The position numbers and the translations under genes were made by a program. The notes beneath the pieces were generated by a model. That model ran no database searches. It was not told the DNA's origin and worked only from the letters and a program-made list of their open reading frames with translations. Below, one piece after another: positions 28,873-38,390 of a stretch of 64,000 nucleotides of DNA (position 1 is its first letter; each line of letters begins with the position of its first letter). Source of the stretch: an uncultured Oscillospiraceae bacterium (GTDB taxonomy: Bacteria; Bacillota; Clostridia; Oscillospirales; Oscillospiraceae); contig CANQMO010000007.1 in the NCBI GenBank assembly GCA_947624985.1, forward strand, positions 1 to 64,000, written 5' to 3'.

Positions 28873-29814
28873 TTGCGGTATGTACTGAAAAAAACAGGAG
28901 TATTGCTCATAACGCTGCTCCTCATCTCCCTGCTGGCCTTTCTGGCGTTCCAGATCGTCCCTGGGGACCCCACCACCAAGCTCCTGGGCAGCGAGTACAG
29001 CCCGGAGCGGGCGGCGTCCCTGCGGGAGGAGATGGGACTGGACCGGAACGTGCTGGTGCGCTACGTAGACTGGCTGACCGGTTTCATTACCGGCGATCTT
29101 GGCGTCAGCTACAGCTACGGCATGGGTGTGGACCAGGTCATGGAGGGCAAGGGCGCCGTCACGGCGGCCCTGTCCCTCCTGGCCTGGGTGCTGGTGATCG
29201 CCATCAGCCTCCCCTTGGGCGTCGCGCTGGCCCGCTGGCAGGGGGGACGTCTGGACCGGGCGTGTGTGGCCATGAACCAGGTGTTCATGGCCATTCCCCC
29301 GTTTTTTCTGGGGATACTGTTCACCTATGTGTTCGGGCTGGTGCTGAAACTGTTCGTACCCGGGGGCTTTATCAGTCCCCAGCAGAGCTTTTGGGGCTTT
29401 CTGGGCTATCTCACGTTCCCGGCGCTGGCCATCGCCATCCCCAAGGCCGCCATGGTGACGAAGCTGCTGCGCTCGTCCATCCTCAACCAGATGGGCGAGG
29501 ATTATGTCCGCACGGCCTACAGCCGGGGCAATTCCCGCTGGGGGGTCATCCGGGGCCATGTGCTCCGCAACGCCATTTTGCCCGTGGTCACCTTCGTGGC
29601 CATGACGCTGGCGGACATCGTGGCCGGGTCCATCATCGTGGAACAGGTATTCGCCCTGCCGGGACTGGGCAGGCTCCTGCTGGCCAGTATCGGCAACCGG
29701 GACTATCCGGTGGTACAGTGTATCGTGGTCATCATCGCCTTCATCGTGGTGTTCATGAACTATCTGGCGGACGTGGTGACCCAGTACATCGACCCGCGTG
29801 TTCGTCTCGCTTGA
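28873..29814 (+). CDS. ABC transporter permease, DppB/NikB type
   Basis: 313 residues from a TTG that directly follows the binding-protein stop; no other in-frame start is near the N-terminal membrane helix, so translation is probably coupled. Six membrane segments, with the permease loop motif around EDYVRTAYSRGNSRWGVIRGHVLRNA. Its length equals NikB-type permeases. The stop codon is inside the first hairpin of a repeat cassette. Confidence 0.88.
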   Translation: MRYVLKKTGVLLITLLLISLLAFLAFQIVPGDPTTKLLGSEYSPERAASLREEMGLDRNVLVRYVDWLTGFITGDLGVSYSYGMGVDQVMEGKGAVTAALSLLAWVLVIAISLPLGVALARWQGGRLDRACVAMNQVFMAIPPFFLGILFTYVFGLVLKLFVPGGFISPQQSFWGFLGYLTFPALAIAIPKAAMVTKLLRSSILNQMGEDYVRTAYSRGNSRWGVIRGHVLRNAILPVVTFVAMTLADIVAGSIIVEQVFALPGLGRLLLASIGNRDYPVVQCIVVIIAFIVVFMNYLADVVTQYIDPRVRLA

Positions 29815-30059
29815 AAGGCAGAGCCTTTCAAGCGAAAAGGCTGCAGCCTGCTGCAGCGCACGTCGTCGGAACTCGCAAGCCAGGTCTCCTTTTGCCGCAA
29901 GCGGCAAAACTCGATCGGCTCGCGGTCCCTCCTCTCCCCACAAAGCAGGCTTTGTGGGGGCCCCAGAGGCGACGCACGTTTGCAGGCTGATAAGAATGAT
30001 TTCCGAGGTACACGCCCCCGGAAATCATATCCCTCTTTATTCGCGCCTGCGGGCGCGAA
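29808..30059 (+). repeat. Hairpin cassette A: six serial hairpins between two permease genes
   Basis: Perfect stems at 29808-29819/29823-29834, 29840-29846/29851-29857, 29890-29898/29901-29909, 29936-29946/29949-29959, 29996-30005/30019-30028 and 30040-30047/30052-30059. Five of the loops are 2-4 bases and the fifth stem has a 13-base loop. Nothing codes here. It is an intercistronic insertion in an otherwise overlapping operon. Confidence 0.75.
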
Positions 30060-30075
30060 CTCTGCGAGGCGCATT

Positions 30076-30882
30076 GTGAAGATCAAACACAACAAAAACT
30101 TCACAGCCGGGGCCGTCATCACGGCGTTCATGCTGACCGTGATCCTGATCGGCATGGTCTGGACGCCCTACGACCCCAACGCCATGAGCGGGAAGGAAAA
30201 AATGCTCTCTCCCTGTCTTGCCCACCCTCTGGGCACGGACAATTTTGGCCGGGACATCCTCTCCCGGGTGGTGGAGGGGGCCGGCGCCACCTTCATCATC
30301 GCCGCCGCCACGGTGGCCATCGGGCTCGTGGCCGGGCTTGTGATCGGCGGGCTCACGGGCTATTACGGGGGCTGGCTGGACGAGGTGGTCATGCGCTTCA
30401 ACGACGCCATCGCCGCCTTCCCCAGCATCCTGCTGGCGCTGGTGCTCATCGCCCTTTTCGGCAGCGGCAAGTACAACATCATCCTGGCGCTGGGGCTGCT
30501 TTTCATCCCCAGTTTCGCCCGGGTCGTCCGCGCGGAGGTGGCCCGGCAGAAAAGTCTGGACTATGTGGCCGGGGCAAAGCTCATGGGGGCGGGGGATATG
30601 CGTATCCTGTTTTTGCATATCCTGCCCAACATCGTCCCCGTGCTGCTGCCCAGCGTGGCCATCGGCTTCAACAACGCCGTGCTGGCGGAGGCGTCCATGA
30701 GCTATCTCAGCGTGGGCGTGCAGCCGCCGGACGCCAGCCTGGGCCGAATGCTGAACGAGGCCCAGGGGTATCTGCTCACCGCGCCCTGGTACGCCCTCAG
30801 CACCGGCGTGGCCATCATCCTGCTGGTGCTGGGCTTCGGCCTGCTCAGCGAGGGGATGGGAGGTAAATATGGCGCTGCTTGA
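30076..30882 (+). CDS. ABC transporter permease, DppC/NikC type
   Basis: 268 residues from GTG 30076, which has GAGG six bases upstream. The open frame extends back to 29980, but that part lies in the hairpin cassette and is not permease-like. About six membrane segments; loop motif DYVAGAKLMGAGDMRILFLHILPNI. It forms the channel with the preceding permease. Its end overlaps the first ATPase gene by 14 bases. Confidence 0.86.
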   Translation: MKIKHNKNFTAGAVITAFMLTVILIGMVWTPYDPNAMSGKEKMLSPCLAHPLGTDNFGRDILSRVVEGAGATFIIAAATVAIGLVAGLVIGGLTGYYGGWLDEVVMRFNDAIAAFPSILLALVLIALFGSGKYNIILALGLLFIPSFARVVRAEVARQKSLDYVAGAKLMGAGDMRILFLHILPNIVPVLLPSVAIGFNNAVLAEASMSYLSVGVQPPDASLGRMLNEAQGYLLTAPWYALSTGVAIILLVLGFGLLSEGMGGKYGAA

Positions 30883-31657
30883 CATGCGGGACCTGCATGT
30901 GACGTTCCTGTCCACAGGCAAGGAGGCGGTCCGGGGCGTGGAGCTGACCATGGAGCCCGGCCAGCGGCTGGGTCTGGTGGGGGAGTCCGGCTCCGGCAAG
31001 ACCGTCACCGCCATGGCCCTGTCCGGGCTCATCGAGCGGTGGAACGTGCATATGACGGGGAATGTGTTCTTTGAGGGCAAGGACCTGCTGTCCTGCTCCC
31101 GGAGCCAGCTGCGGGACGTCCAGGGCAAGGACATCGGCGTGGTGTTCCAGGAGCCCATGACCAGCCTGAACCCCCTCATGAAGGTGGGCCGGCAGGTGGA
31201 GGAGGTCCTGCGCCTGCATACGGAGCTGTCCCCGGGGGAACGCAGGACCCTGGCTCTGGAGGCCATGGCCCAGGTGGGCCTGCCCGAGCCGGAGCGGACA
31301 TATGAAAAATACCCCCACCAACTCTCCGGCGGCCAGCGCCAGCGGGCCGTTATCGCCTCCGCCATGGTCATCCACCCCAAACTGCTCATCTGCGACGAGC
31401 CCACCACCGCTCTGGACGTGACCGTCCAGGCCCAGATACTGGAGCTGCTGCGCTCCATCAGCGAGGATTTCGGCGTGGCCATCTTCCTCATCAGCCATGA
31501 CCTGTCCGTGGTGCGGAAGCTGTGCGAGAGCGTGTGCGTGATGTACCAGGGGCGGATCGTGGAGCGGGGGAACACAGAGCAGATCTTCAACGCCCCCCAG
31601 GACGACTATACAAAGCGGCTCATCGCCGCCATACCCCGGAGGAAGCGCCATGGATGA
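30869..31657 (+). CDS. ABC transporter ATP-binding protein, DppD/NikD type
   Basis: 262 residues. Walker [10 protein letters not shown]-loop [12 protein letters not shown], signature LSGGQRQR, Walker [13 protein letters not shown] and switch ISHD. It lacks the C-terminal extension of about 60-70 residues seen in Opp/Dpp ATPases, so its length matches NikD. Overlaps neighbours by 14 and 8 bases. Confidence 0.92.
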   Translation: MALLDMRDLHVTFLSTGKEAVRGVELTMEPGQRLGLVGESGSGKTVTAMALSGLIERWNVHMTGNVFFEGKDLLSCSRSQLRDVQGKDIGVVFQEPMTSLNPLMKVGRQVEEVLRLHTELSPGERRTLALEAMAQVGLPEPERTYEKYPHQLSGGQRQRAVIASAMVIHPKLLICDEPTTALDVTVQAQILELLRSISEDFGVAIFLISHDLSVVRKLCESVCVMYQGRIVERGNTEQIFNAPQDDYTKRLIAAIPRRKRHG

Positions 31658-32390
31658 ACAGCGGGTCTTAGAGGTGGAGCACCTGACCGTCCGGTACTCC
31701 GACGCCACTGTCTTTGGCCGCCGGAAGGGGAGAGAGACGGTCCATGACGTAAGTTTTTATGTAAACTATGGGGAGATCGTGGGCCTGGTGGGAGAGTCCG
31801 GCTGCGGCAAGTCCACGCTCTCTAAGGCCATACTGGGCATGCTGCCGGAGAAGGACGTGACCGGCACGGTGAAGCACTATACAAAACGGCCCCAGATGGT
31901 GTTTCAGGACCCCTACGCCAGTCTGAACCCGGCCCGGACCGTGGGCTGGATACTGGCCGAGCCCCTGCGTATCTTCGGCAAATACGACGCCCCGGAGCGG
32001 AAGCGCCGGGTAGTGGATATGCTGGAGCGGGTGGGGCTGGGAGAAGATTATGTAAACCGAAAACCCCGGGAGCTGTCCGGCGGCCAGCGCCAGCGGGTGG
32101 CCATCGCCCTGGCGCTGATCCAGCGGCCCCGGTTCCTCATCGCGGACGAGCCGGTATCGGCTCTGGACGTGACCATCCAGGCCCAGGTGCTGGACCTTCT
32201 GTGGGAGCTGCGGAAGGAGCTTGACCTGAGCTACCTGTTCATCAGCCACGATCTGAACGTGGTCTACTCCATCTGCGACCGGGTGCTGGTGATGCAGGAC
32301 GGGCGGATCATCGAGTCCGGTACGGTGGACGAGGTGTACGACCAACCCCGGCACGAGTACACGAAAAAGCTCATCCAGGCGGTGCGCTGA
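31650..32390 (+). CDS. ABC transporter ATP-binding protein, DppF/NikE type
   Basis: 246 residues. Walker [17 protein letters not shown] and [12 protein letters not shown] are intact. It is the second ATPase of the importer, again short and NikE-sized. The sfsA start shares its last base. Confidence 0.92.
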   Translation: MDEQRVLEVEHLTVRYSDATVFGRRKGRETVHDVSFYVNYGEIVGLVGESGCGKSTLSKAILGMLPEKDVTGTVKHYTKRPQMVFQDPYASLNPARTVGWILAEPLRIFGKYDAPERKRRVVDMLERVGLGEDYVNRKPRELSGGQRQRVAIALALIQRPRFLIADEPVSALDVTIQAQVLDLLWELRKELDLSYLFISHDLNVVYSICDRVLVMQDGRIIESGTVDEVYDQPRHEYTKKLIQAVR

Positions 32391-33100
32391 TGCGGTACGA
32401 GCGAGTGGTCCCGGCCCGGTTCATCGCCCGGCCCAATCGGTTCATCGCCCATGTGGAGCTGGACGGGCGGGCGGAGACGGTGCATGTGAAGAACACAGGC
32501 CGGTGCCGGGAGCTGCTGGTCCCCGGCGCCCGGGTGTATCTGGCCGACGCCGGGGCCAACGCGGCCCGCAGGACGCGGTATGACCTTATCGCCGTGGAGA
32601 GGGGCTCCCGGCTCATCAACATGGACAGCCAGGCCCCCAACGCCGCGGCGCTGGAGTTTTTGCGGGCCGGGAACATTTTCCCGCCGGGGACGGAGATAAA
32701 GCCGGAGTTCCGATATGGGCCCAGCCGCTTCGATTTCTCGGCCTTTACGCCGGCGCTTGCGCTGCTGGAGGTGAAAGGCGTCACGCTCGTCGAAACACGC
32801 TCCGCGCCGCCGGGCCCCATGGGGGGCGATGTAGCGCTGTTTCCCGACGCGCCAACGGCGCGGGGCGCCAAGCACCTGCGGGAGCTGGCGGCCTTTGCCG
32901 AAGGGGGAGGCGCGGCGTACGTCCTGTTCGTCATCCAGACGGCGGGCGTGGCGTATTTTGCCCCCAACGAGGCCACGGACCAGGCCTTCGCGGCGGCCCT
33001 TCGGGGGGCGGCCAAGGCGGGGGTGCGTATCCTGGCCTACGACTGCCGGGTGACGCCGGAGAGCATGGCGCTGGATGCGCCGGTGCCTGTGCGGCTTTGA
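32390..33100 (+). CDS. sfsA: SfsA-family protein
   Basis: 236 residues, full length. Starts RYERVVPARFIARPNRFIA and contains VKNTGRCRELLVPGARVYL, RLINMDSQAPN and LLEVKGVTL, the conserved SfsA blocks with a nuclease-like DxExK core. Named for stimulation of maltose fermentation in E. coli; the DNA-binding/nuclease role is uncertain. One-base overlap with the ABC operon makes it the last gene of that transcript. Confidence 0.92.
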   Translation: MRYERVVPARFIARPNRFIAHVELDGRAETVHVKNTGRCRELLVPGARVYLADAGANAARRTRYDLIAVERGSRLINMDSQAPNAAALEFLRAGNIFPPGTEIKPEFRYGPSRFDFSAFTPALALLEVKGVTLVETRSAPPGPMGGDVALFPDAPTARGAKHLRELAAFAEGGGAAYVLFVIQTAGVAYFAPNEATDQAFAAALRGAAKAGVRILAYDCRVTPESMALDAPVPVRL

Positions 33101-33118
33101 AAAGTGGATCGGGATGAT

Positions 33119-33149
33119 ACGAGCGCGCTGCGGCAGGCAGCGCGCTCGT
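33119..33149. terminator. Bidirectional terminator after sfsA
   Basis: Perfect 13-bp stem (33119-33131 with 33137-33149), loop GGCAG, between convergent genes. Confidence 0.75.
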
Positions 33150-33184
33150 TTGTTATATTGTGGTTTCAGACCATGACCCGTCGG

Positions 33185-34498
33185 TCAGTCGTCCAGCGGC
33201 GCGCGGCCCCGGTCCGAGGCATTGGCATCCCGGACGGAGAACAGAAGGGCGGAGGCGGCCAGCCCCACGGCGGCCAGCGCTATCAGGGCCACGCAGGCGG
33301 TCCGGCCCATGCCCATGCCGATGAGCCACACCGCCGCGACGGGGGCGGCGGCAGCGGGCAGCAGCAGCGCCGGCAGCACGATCTGCCCCGCGGCGGCAAA
33401 TCCGCGCCGGCCGTAGACCCGGGCCAGGGCGCAGGGGACCATGGTGGATACGCCGCCCATGAGGCAGGCCACGCCCACGGACAGGAGGATCTCCCACAGC
33501 AGGCTCCCCTCCGCCGGCATGACCAGCAGGGCGGCAGCCGGCAGAAGCTCCGTAACGGCCAGCGCCACCGAGGCGGCGGCGGACCCGGCATAGTCGTCCA
33601 GCAGTCCGAACAGATAGCTGGCCGGGATACTCAAGATGGCGCCCAGAGCCAGCCACTTGCCGGCGGACAGCCACAGCCCCTCCCCGCCAAGAGAGAGGAA
33701 CCGGGCGGCCACAGCGCCCATGCAGCCGGAGGCCACGGCCACCAGTGGGCCGTACGAGGCCAGCAGCAGCCAGGTGCGCCGGTCCTTCAGGACCTGTTTC
33801 CCGCCTGGCGGCGTATCGTCGTCCGGCTCGGACAGGGGGGCTCTTCCGGCTCCGTCCGGATACAGCCCCGCTTCCTCCGGCACGTCCCGCAGCAAGAACC
33901 GGGTGACCAGCGCCAGCACGGCCAGCGCTCCGGCCAGCGCCAGAAAGAAGGGCCGGCAGTCGCCGTCCAGACGACCGGAGATGAGGGCCACCAAGGCCCC
34001 CACGCCCACGGCGCCCAGCAGGGGCGCGCCCAGGGTGACGATACCCATCACCCGGCCCCGGCAGCGGATGAACCATCCGGCGCACAGGGTGAACACGCCG
34101 ATATCGATGAGGGCGCAGGCGCACCGTACCAGAGCCGAGGACAGGAAAAACAGCGGATAGGACCCGGCGGCGGCCCCGCCGTACACGTCCAGACCATTGG
34201 CCGCGGCCAGCCCCACGCTGCCCAGCGCCGCCAGCGCCGCGCTGACGATGAGGGTCTGCCGGGGCCCGTTTTTCACCGTAAGCCGCCCGCAAACGAACGC
34301 CGCCGGGACCGCAAGAAAGCTCCCCACCATGGCGGGAAGCTCGATGGCCCGGCCGGACCAGCCGCCGCCCCCGGCGGTGACAAAGTGCCGGAGGATATCC
34401 GTCTGGCCGCTTTGCAGGGCCGCGCAGAGGGCGGTGTATGCCAGTCCCGTCAGGCAAAGTGTGACGGCGTAAAAGCCGAATTTTCTGTTTTTGAACAT
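33185..34498 (-). CDS. MFS transporter
   Basis: 437 residues with about 12 hydrophobic segments. The first loop has RAIELPAMVGSFLAVPAAFVCGR and the middle loop is a charged stretch (YPDGAGRAPLSEPDDDTPP). Family and topology are clear but the substrate is not; it resembles general sugar/drug/nucleoside-type MFS proteins. Last gene of the glyS cluster, 16 bases from its neighbour. Confidence 0.8.
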   Translation of the reverse strand: MFKNRKFGFYAVTLCLTGLAYTALCAALQSGQTDILRHFVTAGGGGWSGRAIELPAMVGSFLAVPAAFVCGRLTVKNGPRQTLIVSAALAALGSVGLAAANGLDVYGGAAAGSYPLFFLSSALVRCACALIDIGVFTLCAGWFIRCRGRVMGIVTLGAPLLGAVGVGALVALISGRLDGDCRPFFLALAGALAVLALVTRFLLRDVPEEAGLYPDGAGRAPLSEPDDDTPPGGKQVLKDRRTWLLLASYGPLVAVASGCMGAVAARFLSLGGEGLWLSAGKWLALGAILSIPASYLFGLLDDYAGSAAASVALAVTELLPAAALLVMPAEGSLLWEILLSVGVACLMGGVSTMVPCALARVYGRRGFAAAGQIVLPALLLPAAAAPVAAVWLIGMGMGRTACVALIALAAVGLAASALLFSVRDANASDRGRAPLDD

Positions 34499-34514
34499 CG
34501 CGTCCCTCCGGGCG

Positions 34515-35348
34515 TTATCGGGCGGCCTTGGCCTTTTTCAGCGAGCGGACCAGCACGACCGTCTCCACCAGGATGGCCAGGATGGCCACGCCGGAGATGA
34601 CGAGCCAGAGATCGGTCCTGGGGTCGGCTGCGGCGGGGTCGTCGTCCTCCGCCGCCGGGGCCGTGTCGGTATCGGAGCCGTCCTCCGCCCACGCGGCGAC
34701 CGCCCCGTCCGTATCGGTGCCGGAATCCTCTTCAAAGACCGGCAGTTCATCCGCCGCTGCCGCAGCAGCCTCCGCCGCCGCTTCCTCCTCCTGCGCCCGC
34801 AGGCCGTAGTAGTAGACGGCGTTGCCCTCGGTGGCGGCCAGCACGCGCCCGCAATTGGCGCACTGCCAGGTGCCGAAGGTGATAAAGGAGCCGTCCTCGT
34901 CCCGCTCCGCGTCATACTGATAGGCGTAGTCGTGGCCGGTGGCGCTCTCCAGGACCTGGCCGCAGTTGACGCAGACCCGGCTGTGGGTGCAGGTGGCGGG
35001 CCGGTCCTCCGGTATGTGCCCGGCGGCCGTGATGTGTTCGGTATAGGTATCGCCGCAGCGGGAGCAGGTATAGGTGGCGTCGCCGTCCTCGGTGCAGGTG
35101 GCGGTGGTGCCGGTAAGCTCATAATCATGGTCCCCGTCGGGCAGGGTCTCCGCCGTGTAGGTCAGGCCGCACTTGGAGCAGGTGTAGGCCAGCAGGCCCT
35201 TGTCCGAACAGGTGGCCTCCCGCAGCACGGACACCTCGAAATGGTGGGCGCACCGGGCGGGGTCCACGGCGGGCCCGTCGCCGCCGGCGGCCAGAGCCGG
35301 CGTTGTCAGCAGCGCCGCCATGAGCAGAAAGGCGAACAGTTTGCGCAT
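34515..35348 (-). CDS. Secreted, membrane-anchored protein with serial zinc-ribbon-like CxxC motifs
   Basis: 277 residues from ATG 35348 with GGAGC upstream. Signal peptide MRKLFAFLLMAALLTTPALA. The ectodomain has four CxxC knuckles (CSKCG, CSRCG, CVNCG, CANCG), separated by similar spacers (AETLPDGDHDY, EHITAAGH). An acidic/Ala-rich stretch follows, then a C-terminal membrane helix and a KKAKAAR tail. Such knuckles occur on surface proteins of gut Clostridia; metal binding is likely and the role unknown. Confidence 0.72.
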   Translation of the reverse strand: MRKLFAFLLMAALLTTPALAAGGDGPAVDPARCAHHFEVSVLREATCSDKGLLAYTCSKCGLTYTAETLPDGDHDYELTGTTATCTEDGDATYTCSRCGDTYTEHITAAGHIPEDRPATCTHSRVCVNCGQVLESATGHDYAYQYDAERDEDGSFITFGTWQCANCGRVLAATEGNAVYYYGLRAQEEEAAAEAAAAAADELPVFEEDSGTDTDGAVAAWAEDGSDTDTAPAAEDDDPAAADPRTDLWLVISGVAILAILVETVVLVRSLKKAKAAR

Positions 35349-35368
35349 AAGTAAGCTCCTTTGTGGGG

Positions 35369-36568
35369 TCAACGCTCCGCTTCGCGGATAACGTCCAGAG
35401 AGAACACGTCCGGGCCCTCGCAGGGGGCGGGGCGGTGGTATTGGTCGAAAAACCGGTCCAGCACCGCCAATATGGTCTTATGGGGGAACCGGCCCTCGAA
35501 GGTGTCCTCCAGCATCCGGGCCTGGCTCCACTTGGACAGGTCGTACACCAGCGAGTAGTGGAGCAGGAAGTCGTAAAGCTCCCAGGGCTGGCTGTCGTCG
35601 TCATGGACGATGGAGCGGATGGGCACGGACAGGGCCATATTGCCGCAGGTATTGGCGTACCAGCGCATGGCGAGCCTGGCCACGCTCCGGGGCACGGTGG
35701 CGTTCACGGCGTAGTGCTCCGGCACGGTCCCGTCCAGGGCCCGGGCGGTCAGGTCCGTCCAGTCCACCGCGAGGCCGCCCTCGCCGCCCAGCGTGACGCC
35801 GAAGGCCGCGGCGATCTGCCCGGCCCGGTTGCCGTCGGCGGTGACGTGGATGTTCTTGTGGGACATCTTCAGCCGGTCCACCGCCGCCACGCAGGCGGTC
35901 AGCGCCAGCAGGGAGGAGGCGTTGCGCCCGATGGAGACGGTGAGCTGGGTGACGCCCAGGGCCATCATCCGCCGGGCCAGCCCGTCGGCGGCCAGCTTGA
36001 TCACCCGGGGCAGCATTTCGGGAAAGGGCGTCCAGGGGGTCGTGGGCTGGTCGGATACGAGCCCCTCCACAGGGGGCTGCGTCCCCCGGCCGGGGATGGT
36101 GACCCGGGCCAGGACGTAGCCGTCGGCGCTCTGCAAAATGGCCCCGTTCTGGGCGATAAGGCACTGGCCGGTGTACAGCTTGCCGCTGCCGTCCCCGCCC
36201 TGGGGACAGGCCATGACCACCACGGTCATGTTCTCGTGGCTGACAAGTCCCGCCAGGTTTATGTTGTCATAATGGGAGGAGACGGTGGTGGGGGTGTCGG
36301 CGGAGCAGCACCAGACGTCCAGATCGTCGTGCCGCTCCAGCAGATCGGCCCGGGACAGGGACGGCTTCATGATGGGATAGACGGTCATCTTGCCCGCCTG
36401 CCGCTCCAGCGCGCCCCGGTTCATATCCTCCGGCAGGTCCGCCGGCAGCACCAGGATGGAGGCGCCGTCCTCCCGTGCCCGGCTGATGGCGGCCAGGACG
36501 CTGGCCATGTTCTGACCGGGCTGGCCGGGCAGAAGCTCCGGCGCCGCGGCGGCCACTTTGATACGCAT
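35369..36568 (-). CDS. Degenerate glutamine-dependent NAD synthetase (NadE)-like protein
   Basis: 399 residues, against about 640 for two-domain NadE. The N-terminal half follows the nitrilase/amidase layout (GASILVLPAD, LYTGQCLIAQNGAIL), but the catalytic Glu position reads PADLP and neither Lys nor nucleophile Cys is recognisable. The second half follows NAD synthetase (LTVSIGRNASSLLALTACVA, RLAMRWYANTCGN, WELYDFLLHYSLVYDLSKW) but lacks the SGGxDS ATP-binding loop. It is probably a non-catalytic relative. The frame is open and uninterrupted. It sits between an unknown membrane protein and the CxxC protein; only weak AGGGG precedes ATG 36568. Homology call by eye. Confidence 0.55.
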   Translation of the reverse strand: MRIKVAAAAPELLPGQPGQNMASVLAAISRAREDGASILVLPADLPEDMNRGALERQAGKMTVYPIMKPSLSRADLLERHDDLDVWCCSADTPTTVSSHYDNINLAGLVSHENMTVVVMACPQGGDGSGKLYTGQCLIAQNGAILQSADGYVLARVTIPGRGTQPPVEGLVSDQPTTPWTPFPEMLPRVIKLAADGLARRMMALGVTQLTVSIGRNASSLLALTACVAAVDRLKMSHKNIHVTADGNRAGQIAAAFGVTLGGEGGLAVDWTDLTARALDGTVPEHYAVNATVPRSVARLAMRWYANTCGNMALSVPIRSIVHDDDSQPWELYDFLLHYSLVYDLSKWSQARMLEDTFEGRFPHKTILAVLDRFFDQYHRPAPCEGPDVFSLDVIREAER

Positions 36569-36574
36569 GGCTTG

Positions 36575-36946
36575 TCAGCCCCTTTCAAAAATGATAAGGT
36601 CCTCCGGGAAATACCGCAGGATGGCGGCCCGGGCCGCCGCGAAGTTGCCCTCCTCCACCGTCACGGTGACCGCGTCCCCGGTGACGGCGGCGGTCATATC
36701 GTATTCCGGCAGCTGTGGGAACACCTGCTCGGTCAGCACAGCCGCCAGCGCGGGCAGATTGTTTTCATAGCTGGCCCGCTCCGGCGGGGTATAGCCCGGG
36801 ATGGGGTCCCGTCCGGCGGTGAGGCACACCGCCGCCACCAGCACGGCGACGATGAGAAACAGCGCGCACCCCGCCGGGCGGATGCTTTTTACAAAGCTCT
36901 GGCCCGCGGTGAGCTTTTCCTCTGCGGGCCGGTTTTCCTCGTTCAC
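36575..36946 (-). CDS. Small single-pass membrane protein, unknown
   Basis: 123 residues from GTG 36946, three bases after the glyS stop. One membrane segment (AGCALFLIVAVLVAAVCLTAG) and a C-terminal outside domain of about 75 residues. No recognisable ribosome site, so coupling to glyS is assumed. Followed after six bases by the NadE-like gene. Confidence 0.6.
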   Translation of the reverse strand: MNEENRPAEEKLTAGQSFVKSIRPAGCALFLIVAVLVAAVCLTAGRDPIPGYTPPERASYENNLPALAAVLTEQVFPQLPEYDMTAAVTGDAVTVTVEEGNFAAARAAILRYFPEDLIIFERG

Positions 36947-36949
36947 GTC

Positions 36950-38386
36950 TTAATACTTGATCCGCTGGGCGATGTAGTCCGCCACCTGGTCCATGGGGAT
37001 GCGGACCTGCTCCATGGAGTCCCGCTCCCGGACGGTGACGCACCGGTCCGCGGGTATCTCCCCGTCGCCCACGGTCTGGAAGTCCAGCGTGACGCAGAAG
37101 GGGGTGCCGATCTCATCCTGACGGCGGTAGCGCTTGCCGATGGAGCCGGTCTCGTCATAGTCGCAGGAAAACTCCTTGGCGAGCTGCTCGTACAGCTCTT
37201 TTGCAGGGCCGGAGAGCACGTCCTTCTTGCTCAGCGGCAGCACGGCGCACTTGTAGGGGGCCAGCTGGGGGTGCAGGTGCAGCACGGTGCGCACGTCGGG
37301 GTTGCCCTTCTTGTCCACGCCCACCTGTTCCTCGTCGTAAGCGTCGATCAGGAAGGCCAGCATGACCCGGTCCGCGCCCAGACTGGGCTCGATGACATAG
37401 GGGATGAAGCCCTCGTCCATGCCCTCCTCTTTGTATTCCATCTTCTCGCCGGAGAAGGTCTGGTGCTGGGTCAGGTCGTAGTCGGTCCGGTCCGCGATCC
37501 CCCACAGCTCGCCCCAGCCGAAGGGGAACAGGTACTCGAAGTCCGTGGTGGCCTTGGAGTAGAAGCTCAGCTCCTCGGGGGTGTGGTCACGCAGCCGCAG
37601 GTATTCGTCCGTCATGCCCAGGTCCAGCAGCCACTTGTGGCAGAATTCCCGCCAATACCGGAACCACTCCAGGTCGCTTCCCGGCTGGCAGAAGAACTCA
37701 AGCTCCATCTGCTCGAATTCCAGGATGCGGAAGGTGAAGTTGCCCGGGGTGATCTCGTTACGGAAGCTCTTGCCGATCTGGCAGATCCCGAAGGGCAGCT
37801 TTTTGCGGGTGGTGCGCAGCACGCTCTTGTAGTCCACGAAGATACCCTGGGCGGTCTCGGGCCGCAGATACACGTCCGTGCCGCTCTCCTGGGTGACGCC
37901 CTGGTGGGTCTTGAACATCAGGTTAAATTTCTTGATGTCGGAGAAGTCGGTGGCGCCGCAGCCGGGGCAGGGGATCTTTTTCTCCCGGATGTACTCCACC
38001 ATCTCGTCGTTGGTGAGGGCCTCCACGTTCACGTCCGTGCCGGTCTGCTTCGCCCACTCTTCAATGAGCTTGTCGGCCCGGTGACGGCGCTTGCAGCCCT
38101 TGCAGTCGATGAGGGGATCGTTGAAGTTGGTCACATGGCCGGAGGCCTCCCACACCCGGGGATTCATGAGGATACCCGCGTCCAGGCCCACGTTGTAGGG
38201 GCTCTCCTGAACGAATTTCTTCCACCAGGCGTTTTTCACGTTCTGCTTCATGAGCACGCCGAGGGGGCCGTAGTCCCAGGAGTTGGCCAGGCCGCCGTAT
38301 ATCTCGGAGCCGGCGAAGATGAAGCCCCTGTTCTTGCACAGGGCCACGATCTTTTCCATCGTCTTGTCTTGGGCTTTCATGCGCAT
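36950..38386 (-). CDS. glyS: Glycyl-tRNA synthetase, single-chain type
   Basis: 478 residues, class II. N-terminus [21 protein letters not shown], motif 2 at [19 protein letters not shown], motif 3 at [12 protein letters not shown] and the anticodon-binding domain from VLPLSKKD. This is the alpha-2 form, not the GlyQ/GlyS tetramer. First ATG 38386 has GGAG ten bases upstream. Four bases separate it from the HD-protein gene; no T-box leader is present because it lies inside an operon. Confidence 0.95.
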   Translation of the reverse strand: MRMKAQDKTMEKIVALCKNRGFIFAGSEIYGGLANSWDYGPLGVLMKQNVKNAWWKKFVQESPYNVGLDAGILMNPRVWEASGHVTNFNDPLIDCKGCKRRHRADKLIEEWAKQTGTDVNVEALTNDEMVEYIREKKIPCPGCGATDFSDIKKFNLMFKTHQGVTQESGTDVYLRPETAQGIFVDYKSVLRTTRKKLPFGICQIGKSFRNEITPGNFTFRILEFEQMELEFFCQPGSDLEWFRYWREFCHKWLLDLGMTDEYLRLRDHTPEELSFYSKATTDFEYLFPFGWGELWGIADRTDYDLTQHQTFSGEKMEYKEEGMDEGFIPYVIEPSLGADRVMLAFLIDAYDEEQVGVDKKGNPDVRTVLHLHPQLAPYKCAVLPLSKKDVLSGPAKELYEQLAKEFSCDYDETGSIGKRYRRQDEIGTPFCVTLDFQTVGDGEIPADRCVTVRERDSMEQVRIPMDQVADYIAQRIKY

Positions 38387-38390
38387 TATC

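Noticed and set aside
29808-30075. Hairpin-rich gap as a frameshifted remnant joining the two permeases
   Set aside because: Both permeases are complete with separate N- and C-termini; the gap has no permease-like sequence in any frame.
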